Source: Sepiola atlantica (taxonomy: Eukaryota; Mollusca; Cephalopoda; Sepiida; Sepiolidae). From it: DNA of 64,000 nucleotides. The notes beneath the pieces were generated by a model that ran no database searches, was not told the DNA's origin, and saw only the letters and a list, made by a program, of their open reading frames with translations. The DNA is taken from the NCBI GenBank assembly GCA_963556195.1, contig OY744520.1, positions 149,564,107-149,628,106 on the forward strand, written 5' to 3'. Shown in pieces: positions 55,617 through 64,000 of the stretch (the stretch's first letter is position 1; each line of letters begins with the position of its first letter). The position numbers were made by a program, and so were the translations under genes.

Positions 55617-55618
<2 letters not shown>
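55313..55618. other. no recognisable feature
   Basis: It holds a duplicated word pair GTCGCCACCCC / GGCGACTTTGCCACCCCC near 55330-55380, which could be the body of a 5S-derived SINE. No coding content. Confidence 0.35.
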
Positions 55619-55666
<48 letters not shown>

Positions 55667-55675
55667 TTATATATA
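55619..55675. repeat. (AT)n microsatellite
   Basis: AT tract with two TTTAT breaks. Confidence 0.95.
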
Positions 55676-56394
55676 AGAAAAACGCAATAATAATTCAATA
55701 AAAGAAAAATGTGACAAACTCACCCAAATCTTAGAGAAACTACAAAAGAAATAGCATCGTAGAACATTTCGTCCAAATCATGGATAGAAGAAAAGAATAG
55801 AGAAGAAAAGCGCTGTGAAAGAAATTATAATGACGAAATTGTGAAAGAGAAAAAGTGGTTGAAAATACGATTTGCGTCAAGTTTTGAAGTAGCGGTAAAA
55901 AAAACGGTGTAAAAATGAAATAAATCCTCAAGATGATCAGTTAACAGAAAAAAAGGTGTTTGTCTGGGTGAGCACGGTTTGAAGGTAGGTGGGAGATGGT
56001 TGAGGGAGACCCGAGAAAATGAAACTAGATATAATGAGAAATATTTCTTTAATGGGTTTCTGACTTGAGTTTGTTTTTTCTCGATTATATTTATATATTT
56101 TTATTTATATGATTTTTTTTAAGTTGAATAACTCGACAGTCGACAGTGAAGTGCTTTTGGAAAACGTCTTAGGTGTGAAGGTCATTTTCCTTCTTTTCTT
56201 TTGATTATGCGATTGGGATTTCAAAAGAAAAACGTCTTTTCACACCTCATTGTGCTGTTCGTCCCATCAAATATTACTTCCCTTCTTCGTCGTTTTCGTA
56301 GTTCATGTAATGTTTGGTAATGGCGGTTTTAAAAACAAAAAATAAACTAATAAACAACTGCTTATTTTTTGTCATGAAAGAGAACTCGAACTTC
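55676..56394. other. no gene; purine-rich then pyrimidine-rich spacer
   Basis: 55676-55935 is A/G-rich on the plus strand. After 56040 it turns T-rich. No family words. Confidence 0.4.
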
Positions 56395-57610
56395 TACACC
56401 TCAAATTAAAAAAGATGGACTTCAAATTAAAAGAAAAGGCCAACTTTAAATTTAAGAAAAATCAGGTCGAACTATGAGAAAGTTCAATGGCGGCACGAAA
56501 AAATCAGAAAAAATAACCCAATGCACTACAGATTTTCTTAAACAATTACACCTTTTATATCTCAAATTATAGTTGCTAACGGTCAAAAGACTGAACTCCA
56601 AATTAAATAGCTCAACTTAATATAACATTAATATCAAATTCAAATAAACAATCTCAACTTTACATTAAACATAAACAATTCTATATTATAAATGTTAAAA
56701 TTAATACTGAAAGTGACTAATTTCAAATTAAATCGCCAGAATTTTAAATAAAAAAAACCATTCAACTTAGGTTTGTAAAAGGTAAAACAGTAAGGCTTTA
56801 AATCAATATTGCTCCAATTCAAATTAAGGATGCGAAACTACAAATTAAAAAACTTCAAATTACAGGTAAAACTGCAAAATTTAGAGTTAAAAGTGTCAAA
56901 TAAGAATGCTCAGTTCGAATGTTAATTGTCAATCTTCAAATTAAAATGAGTTAACATATAATTCAAAATCCGTTACTATGAACTAAAAATAGCTAATTCA
57001 AATTAGAAATGCTCGATGCAAATTTAAAATATGCGACTTTAAAGGAAAATAATCAATATCTAATAAAAATTGCTCAATATAAAATCTAAGAAGCTTAACT
57101 CAAAATTGAAAAATCTAAACTTGTTAAAAATGCCCAACTTGTGATTAAACGTCTCGAAATCAAAAAACAATTCAAGAGTTCATATAAAAAACGTTAAACC
57201 TCACATTTAACATGCACAACTTTAAATAAAAAATGTCAAACTTTTCATTAAAACGTCTCAAATTCGAATAATTTATGCTCGACAAAATGTCCCCAACATT
57301 CAAACATTCTTCTCTGAATGCAAAAGGCTCAATTTCAAATTGAATAAACTCAACTCTAATTAAAAAAAGCTTCTCCCGCAAACGGAAATGCTCAAATTCT
57401 ATTATAGTTCCAAACTTCACTTAAACAAAACTGGCAGCAAATGACAATTGCTTACATACACATTACAAATACAACATATCAAATTTAAAGGCTGAAATTA
57501 AAACCAAAAAGTCGCAACTTAAAAGTAAAAATGTCCAACTGTTACACTTACAGTCTAATTTAAAAAGTTCAACTTCTAATGAAACACGTTGAACTTAAAA
57601 ACAAAAATTA
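56395..57610. repeat. degenerate ~21-24-bp minisatellite, about 1.2 kb
   Basis: The word family CTCAACTTCAAATTAAAAATG returns about fifty times with many changes (for example CTTCAAATTAAAAG, CTCCAAATTAAATAG, CTACAAATTAAAAAA, CTCAAATTCG). On the minus strand it translates to a repeated F-N-L-K-L-like pattern, which explains the open frames at 56640-56822 and 57172-57420. No gene is supported. Confidence 0.88.
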
Positions 57611-58470
57611 CTCGACCGTATAGTTCAAGATGATCGGAAAGATTGTTCGATAGCTACCTCAAAACCTGGATTTTTCCAGATTAGCAAGACGTTTCAAGTA
57701 AAGTTAGAATTTGTTCCTGCCATAGAACATTACATATTACGTTGTTAAAGAGTTGTCTTTTGTAGAATAATTGATACAGTTTTCGAAATTCGTGACCAGA
57801 ATTGATCAGTTACGAACGTGACCAATGTTATAGTCATAGATATTTCTATGAATAATTCTTGATTATTATAATTCAAAAGGAAAGGTTCCATATCATTCCC
57901 AAGTATGACTGTAGGTTGTTTTTTCCGCTAACTTTTTATGCTGTACTCTAGGCTATCAGAATATCCACATGTATTTCTTAAACCCTTATTACCGTTTCCA
58001 TCTATAATGCAAATCTGCATTACCGTGTGAACTAAACATCTTTATCGCTGACACATGCTTTTTTAAGCACATTTTGTTTTACCTTCAGTGTTACGATTAC
58101 ATTTTTGTAAAATAAATGTTGCCCCACACTGCACGGATGCGCAAAATAACATTTGTTTATTTTACTTTTAGGGATAGTTTTTATGTCTTTCTTTTCTATT
58201 TTCCGTCGATGTTATATTATTCAACTGTGTAATTTTGTTTCATTCAAAATTAATAAACGATCCTTAGTGTTACTAACATATCTTTTACTCGTTTTTATTC
58301 AAAATTATGATTACCAATAAAATAACATTTTTATTCTTTATAAAACGATTTTTTTCATCGCTATATAGATGAAGTTATGTGTATGTTAATATATTAATAT
58401 GATAGTCCAGGCTAAATTTAGAAAATGATTAACCCATCAATATATATATTTGGGAGGAACCCTAAACGTA
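57611..58470. other. no recognisable feature
   Basis: AT-rich DNA. Confidence 0.4.
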
Positions 58471-58948
58471 AATTTGGGTAATGTGGGCAATATTAAGTTT
58501 AATGTAGATTTATGCGAAAGGGAGCATCGCCGCTGTAAGACCTTCATGAAATATTTGATGACTTCGATGTTAATGAATCTTTAATGATAGGTGTTAGATA
58601 TTAATTAATATATTCCGAACATTAAAGTTCCTTTTAGCTAGCTTAAAATATTGCTAGAGATAAATAATATGGACATAACCTAACATTTGAAAATTCAAAT
58701 AATTCTTATTGACACCGAATTTAATCCATATTCATTAGACACTAATTAAGCACCCTTCCTTTTACTTCAATGTCTGCTAATAACCCCTTAAGCTTAAGCT
58801 TGCATTTTCCTGGAATTAAAACGATTCAATTGATTATGATCAAAATTGGAATAATAATTTTGACGTAAGGTTCAGTAACATATCTTGATTTTAATATTCG
58901 TAAATGGCATAAAAGTGGTGCAAAAGTGTATTGCTCCCTGAATTAATG
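58471..58948 (+). repeat. dispersed repeat family R1, copy 2
   Basis: Collinear with 9311-9760: TGGGCAATATTAAGTTTA, TTTATGCGAAAG, CATTTGAAAATTCAAATAAT, TCATTAGACACTA, ACCCCTTAAGCTTAAGC, GGTGCAAAAGTGTATT. Same strand, 49 kb apart. Non-coding, origin unknown. Confidence 0.7.
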
Positions 58949-60169
58949 GTATTATTAATACACATAATACGTGACCTAGAACAAGTATTAAGTTTAGCAT
59001 AAAGTTGACATTTTGTATCAACATGCACTTTAAAACATCATTTCATAACAATTCCCGAGAACTAGTGAGAATACGTGTTATGTACACTTTTTATTGGGTA
59101 GCATATTATTTGGAAATAGTTTACTGATGAAAATGCATGAAATTAGGTCTATACATATATAAGGGGCGTCAGAGTATATTTCTGTGTACGCTAACGACCT
59201 ATTGCCTTGAAGACGTAGGATATTTTAACGCGGTGGGAATAATTCTCAACCTAGACAGATTGTTGAAAGAGGATCATATTTATCCTTAGAGATGGAGTCC
59301 ACAAGGAAGTATTAATTATCTTATTACAGATTTTAACTCGAGATCTTTATGTGATTTAAACCATAAACTAATCAGACACAATTATGATAGTTTTCTAATT
59401 TGCATTTAATACATATTTTTATATATCTTTACTCAACAGATTTACTACGCCTATAACTACAGTCGAGCAAGTTGTATTTCACAGTCTTCATAATAGTTTT
59501 TTGATTTCTGTTCAACTATATGTGGTCCAAAATCCTGCGCTTATTATAGGATTCAATGGTGTCGTAGTGTAATTGTAAAAGTTTAGTACACTAGAATATA
59601 CTTGCCCAAATATCAGGTGGTTTTAAACAAATCTAAAAGTTTGACACATTTTTACAGAATGAAAAAATCAAATTGGCATTTTAATTAATATTTAAAAAAA
59701 TCCAAATTGATGCGATCCATTTTCCCATTTCGTGTATTTAATTCAAATGATTATTTACTGTTTATAAAAATTAAATGTAATAGTTTCATGCAATAATTAT
59801 GTACTCTCAAGACTCCTGTGTCAGGGCATCAATAATGTAACCGGGAATCTGGTCACGGCATACTAATAACATATACCACAACAAATAATGTACCCCAACT
59901 GATAATGTAACAAATAATAAAATAGCAACCAATGAGGTACCCAAACCAGTAATGTCGCAACGTGGCAGGAGCTAATACTGCTTGTGTTTGACGATGTAGC
60001 CTGGCCTATTTTAAGGATGCCAGCCTTTACGAAAATGTCTGCCTTCCTGAAAAAGGCTGCTGGTGTTGTGGCTATCAGGAAACTGGACGTCAATTGATGG
60101 CTTATAATTAGATTTAAACGAAGCAACGTATAGATAACTGAACGAAATATATTTGTATAATTTTTCCTA
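58949..60169. other. no recognisable feature
   Basis: AT-rich DNA. The minus-strand frame 59863-60183 (106 codons) lacks known motifs. Confidence 0.4.
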
Positions 60170-61020
60170 TTTTTTAAAATCATTTTTATTCTATTATTTA
60201 TGTTCCTTTTTCTTTCTTTCTTTTTTACATTGTCTTGTTCTTTGTCGTTTTCCTTTCTTCCATTTGTTTTTCTTATTTTTATTTACTGTCTTGTTTTTCG
60301 TCTTTCAATGTTTTATTCTTCTGTGTTATTTGCAAGCTTCTCTCATCCTTACAGGTTGTTCCTTTTCATCATTTTTAAATTCTTCCTTTGTAAATGGTGC
60401 TTTTCCTCCCGACTTATTTTCCTAATAATAAAAAAGAAAAAAATAGTAAGAACAATAAGCAAATAAGAAGTGAAAAAATAAGTAGAAAATCAAATACGTT
60501 CAGAAGATGAAAAGTAAAACACAAAGATGTAGTTGTAGTAATAGTTGTATTAGTAGTTGTAGTAGAATTAGTGATAGAGGGAGGAGGAGTACGTAGAAGA
60601 AGAAAAAGAAGAAGAAGACAGAAGAAAAAGAAGGGAACAATCAATTGTATTGCAACACATTTTTTAGTTTTGCTTTCTTCTTTTTCCTTTGTTCTTTTTC
60701 ATTTTCTATTTTGTTACATTTTAGTTTTATTTATTCATTGCTTTCGTCTATTTATTTTCCGTCTTGGTTTTCCTCTCCTGCGTTATTTCTTCTTAGTCTG
60801 TTAGTTTCATTCATCCTTGTCGTAGTTTTATTCTTACTGCAATGTACCCCGTTTTTATTTCAATTCCTTTTCTTCTCCGCCTTCTTTTCTTCATAAGAAA
60901 GGGTAAAAAGAAGTAAAACCAATTATAAGAAGAAAAGCAGTAAAAGAAAGCAAAATCAGAAGACGAAAACAGTCAGAAGACGAATAAAAAAAGAAAAAGG
61001 TGTTAAAAGGAATAAGCTGG
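60170..61020. repeat. alternating polypyrimidine and polypurine blocks
   Basis: Four blocks: T/C-rich 60170-60425, A/G-rich 60430-60640, T/C-rich 60655-60895, A/G-rich 60893-61020. Purine blocks 1 and 2 are both followed by AACAATC.AT.GAATTGCAA-like words (about 60638 and 61026), so the second pair may be a tandem duplicate of the first. The open frames here are rich in F, L, S or K, R and are composition artefacts. Confidence 0.75.
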
Positions 61021-62095
61021 AGGTAACAATCTATCGAATTGCAAATCTGTTGAAATGACCCAAGCCATAAAACTCTGTGTAAATTGTTCACTTAAGACAA
61101 AACGTAATTCAAATAAAAAGACAACCGCAGTTTCTTTTGTACTTTTTAGGTTTTATGACGGCAATAAAAGTCAATTTTCGACCCTTGACAAAAGAAATGT
61201 GTCGGACGTCTTTCGTCACAGTTTCCCAGTAATAATTGCGAGGTCGAAGTGGGGAAACAACATTCTAAAATGTAATGCACTAACGTCTTAATAACACTAG
61301 ACACCAACGGGTCCCACGAGCACTGAATTGGCATGGCCATATTGGCTCTTATCTATGCGGGAAGGGAGATAACAAGAATAAGAATGGTTTCTTTGTAGAT
61401 AATTCTTACCTTATTCAAAACCGTAAGATTCTAAGTGTATTTCAAGAGATTACCTTCATATTTATGTTTCATTATTCATTTTCAGTTGGATTATTACAAG
61501 TGTGTCATGAAATCAAGTTTACGATCATGATGGAAAATCAACTGGCCCATATAGACATAAAGAACACGTGACCGAATTGACTTGATGGTTGCCTTTCATG
61601 TTTCCTGTTCAGCTAAGTAATCTTCGATGATTGCGGAGGTGTCATGAATCAGATTGGCAAACCTGATTAAAACAATTAACTGATCAATATTTAACATGTT
61701 AATATAACACCCATTGATGTTTTATGACAATATTTTGCAATCGCGTCGAGATTTGAAACATATAACTGACAAACACAGAGAGAACATAACACTTCTAAAT
61801 CTGTTATATAAAGAAAAGTCGTAATTATTTGTGTGTGTTAAACTAACAGGCGGAAATTACGCAAGATAAATTTATAAACCTTACACTATTTTACTCGATA
61901 TGATCAAGACCTGGTCATGGTGCAAAGTACGGTAATATTAATTCTCTTCAATTCACATGGCGCCACATTTGTCATTCTGAGTAGGAATTGTTTCAAATAC
62001 AACACTGCAATTTGGTAAAAAAAGGTCTTTACTTTCTTTCATTTATATTGAAACACTTACCAACGTAAGAGAGATAGGATAGCCATAGGGATAGG
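61021..62095. other. no recognisable feature
   Basis: AT-rich DNA without family words. The open frames 61055-61340 are short. Confidence 0.4.
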
Positions 62096-62107
62096 TAGGA
62101 ATGTAGA

Positions 62108-62160
62108 TAGAGAGAAAGAGAGAGAGAGAGAGATAGAGAGAAAGAGAGAGAGAGAGAGCA
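62108..62160. repeat. (GA)n microsatellite
   Basis: AGAGAAAGAGAGAGAGA repeated with minor breaks. Confidence 0.93.
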
Positions 62161-62583
62161 GACAGATGGCGGGGAAAGGTAGCGACACATATTTTAAAAG
62201 CAATATGTGAACACTTTTTAGACTCTTCTAATTTTATAACGTGTATTGATTTACTCCTCTCTAGGAGTTAGGGACAAGCCCAGTTTTTATCTATTTCCCA
62301 CATGTAAGATGTGACCCAAGGTCGGGTTGGGAAAGTGGGGTTTGAAAAGCCAGCGCCCGAGAGGTGAGCACTCTGGCCATTAAAAATTGCCTGGGCAGCT
62401 CCGTCGGCATTCCCCGTTAGGGGCGCCTCAGGCAGTAAGCAATAAACTTACTCCTTCCCAAAGAGGGGAGACGAAGCCTGGGAGGGTGGACCTTAATATA
62501 TCTGCACAGGACAGACCCATAGACCGGCGTAAATCAAGCCCCGAAGGATAAGAAAATACCAGTCTATGGGGTGCAGTATCCAT

Positions 62584-62630
62584 CGGAACAGATACTACAT
62601 TTTGATCTTAGTCAAAAGGCCAAGACATAA
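62584..62630 (-). ncRNA. U2 snRNA 5' segment, copy in unit 2 (not a working gene)
   Basis: Minus strand TTGGCCTTTTGACTAAGATC followed by AAAATGTAGTATCTGTTC. Against U2 nucleotides about 8-45 (CTCGGCCTTTTGGCTAAGATC...GTAGTATCTGTTC) only a few bases differ. The branch-site-pairing GTAGTA is intact. Similarity stops after CTGTTC: the Sm site and 3' stem loops of U2 do not follow. Confidence 0.85.
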
Positions 62631-62933
62631 GTCTTATTTATCTACCTCCCACAAGTAAGATGTGACACAAGGTCGGGAAAGTGGGATTAGATAAGCCAGC
62701 GCTCGAGAGGTGAGCACTCTGGCCATTTAAAAATTGACTGGGCAGCCCCGTCGGCATTCCCCGGTAGGGGCACCTCAGACATTAAGCAATAAACTTACTC
62801 CTCCCCAAAGAGGGGAGGCTAAGCCTGGGAGGGTGCACCTCCTAGAACTGCACAGGACCGACAACCAATAGACCGGCGTAAATCAAGCCCCGAAGGCTAA
62901 GACAATACCAGTCTATGGGGTGCAGTATCCATC

Positions 62934-62980
62934 GAAACAGATACTACGCTTTGATCTTAGCCTAAAGGCCAAGACATAAG
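62934..62980 (-). ncRNA. U2 snRNA 5' segment, copy in unit 1 (not a working gene)
   Basis: Minus strand TTGGCCTTTAGGCTAAGATC then AAAGCGTAGTATCTGTTTC. It keeps the U2 stem I region and GTAGTA. It differs from the other copy at several places, so the two heads have diverged independently from U2. Confidence 0.85.
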
Positions 62981-63142
62981 TTTTTCTGACTATAGGAGTT
63001 TCGGTCATGAACAACGAGAATAATCACTCGCTTTCAGTTGAAAGACGAGAGCTTCGTACGATTTGCAACCTCCTCATTAGATCAACATGAGCGTCTTCAG
63101 TAAAGAGCGAAGGGATTTGCATTACAATCAGTATTCTCATCA

Positions 63143-63215
63143 TAATTATTATTATTACAGTAGTATTAGTAGTAGTTTTGAGGAATAGTAGTCATACTAG
63201 TTGTAGTAGTGCATG
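63143..63215. repeat. degenerate trinucleotide (ATT/AGT)n
   Basis: ATTATTATTATTACAGTAGTA and later TAGTTGTAGTAGT runs. Confidence 0.8.
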
Positions 63216-63668
63216 CAGTAGTTGCCCTTTCTGTGACTACGGTTTTATACTCAGTTTCGTTCTGATCCCTGCATGAAACCTAATGAGACAAATAGTTTAT
63301 GAACATATGCATGCGCGTTCAACCAGTCGATCCTTTATAGTGAACACGTGGTTGTTCAAGCGTCTTACATATTTCAAACGTTATTATAACAAGCAAAGTA
63401 ATTTATTGAAATTAATCAGATTTGTTTCCTTAATCGTAATATGTTTTAAAATACAACTTATATATTTATAATCTCACATATTATGAAGACATTTGAAATG
63501 AGCATTGCGTGACTGTGAATATTTCTAGTTGATAAACGTTCCATATTCAATCATTTTTCATAAAAATATATTTCTTTATAAAGGCCTATCCAAAATGGAA
63601 AAAAATATATTAACACTTACAATTTGCATTTTTTAATGTGTTTTACACAACTAGATTTTATTTTTAAA
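63216..63668. other. no recognisable feature
   Basis: AT-rich DNA; the frame 63283-63471 is short and unassigned. Confidence 0.4.
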
Positions 63669-64000
63669 ACTAGCAGGACCTGTGTCACCGCGTTGCCCAA
63701 GAGAAATGTAAAATAATAATTTAATTAAACAATACATACATATTAGACCATTAATTCTGAAAAAAACAAACAGAAAATAACCCATTTTACTGTAAGTTAT
63801 CTAGGTAACTAAAATAGGATGCATCCATGCATTAGCGTTTGAGTATAGATAACAAAAAAATATGAGATAAACCATTTCACTGTATAGTCTATGTATAAAG
63901 CAAATTGCCTATCCTGTCCATGCGGGCAGAATTAGACACACGGTCGATTTTTGATTTACAGGCGAAATAAAAACAACATTTTTATCATGAAATTGACTGG
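63669..64000 (+). repeat. probable start of a CTAGCAGG...GCGTTGCCC dispersed repeat
   Basis: AAAACTAGCAGGACCTGTGT and CACCGCGTTGCCCAAGAG resemble the opening of a very common invertebrate repeat of uncertain type (CTAGC...CCCGGCGTTGC-like). It runs off the window end, so its length is unknown. Confidence 0.4.

Larger units (their letters stand above)
62270..62990 (-). repeat. structured ~350-bp repeat, array B with U2 snRNA-like heads
   Basis: Two units, period 350 bases. Each starts on the minus strand with a U2-like head (62980 and 62630), continues through a body shared with array A (CTCCCCTCTTTGGGGAGG stem, GGAGTAAGTTTATTGCT, CCCC-loop-GGGG stem, CAATTTTTAAATGG-like run) and ends TTATCTAATCCCACTTTCC...GTGGGAGGTAGATAAATAAG. 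Loop bases of the CCCC/GGGG stem vary (TACC, TAAC, TACA in array A) while the stem is kept. The layout fits a multi-part SINE or a decayed snRNA-type tandem gene. No coding content. Confidence 0.82.

Noticed and set aside
62584..62980. Working U2 snRNA genes
   Set aside because: Only about the first 41 nucleotides match; the U2 Sm site and 3' stem loops are missing.

Overview
The window looks like gene-poor nuclear DNA of an animal, most probably a coleoid cephalopod (octopus-like). No tool was run, so that placement is inference. It rests on the very high density of long (AT)n tracts (about fifty), the mixture of Penelope-like retroelements, several non-LTR families, a Ty3/gypsy element, mariner, and tRNA- and 5S-related short repeats, and the absence of any bacterial gene organisation. 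I found no intact host protein-coding gene. Nearly everything recognisable is a mobile element or its wreckage, separated by microsatellites and by AT-rich DNA I cannot assign.

Layout. 0-8 kb: AT tracts, a tRNA-like SINE remnant, a decayed non-LTR retrotransposon (about 4.2-5.5 kb, minus), two fold-back repeats (6.09-6.26 and 6.63-7.00 kb), and a GGTCCCCC-bounded element with three 162-bp repeats (7.29-7.88 kb). 8-19 kb: a dispersed repeat (copy 1 at 9.3 kb), a largely complete but broken Penelope-like element (10.8-13.24 kb, minus) lying exactly between two (AT)n tracts, a decayed LINE (16.4-17.5 kb, minus), a 5'-truncated Penelope-like copy (17.95-18.66 kb, plus) also lying between two (AT)n tracts, and a tRNA-derived SINE (18.78 kb). 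19-34 kb: mainly microsatellites and short dispersed repeats, a mariner-type MITE (24.04-24.46 kb), a long unexplained minus-strand open frame (31.3-32.0 kb), and a 5S rRNA-like repeat (33.24 kb). 34.3-40.7 kb: the best-preserved feature, a young Ty3/gypsy element with 274-bp LTRs and an ATATA duplication. It sits in an (AT)n tract that was also hit, nine bases away, by a mariner element with its own TIRs and TA duplication. 40.7-52.1 kb: more microsatellites, a decayed jockey/CR1-type LINE (48.2-50.1 kb, minus) and a ~0.94-kb TA/CA higher-order array. 52.6-54.1 kb: a spliced-looking but stop-interrupted copy of an uncharacterised metazoan protein family (minus). 54.1-54.5 and 62.3-63.0 kb: two small arrays of a ~350-bp structured repeat; in the second array each unit starts with the first ~41 nt of U2 snRNA. 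55.2 kb: a second 5S-like repeat. 56.4-57.6 kb: a degenerate ~21-24-bp minisatellite. 60.2-61.0 kb: alternating polypyrimidine and polypurine blocks.

Recurring theme. Many elements stop exactly at (AT)n tracts: both Penelope-like copies, the gypsy element, mariner, the 5' module of the Penelope-like element and several short families. Either (AT)n is a preferred landing site or some elements carry and seed (AT)n. The U2-headed tandem repeat and the (AT)n-bounded Penelope-like elements are the two leads most worth following.
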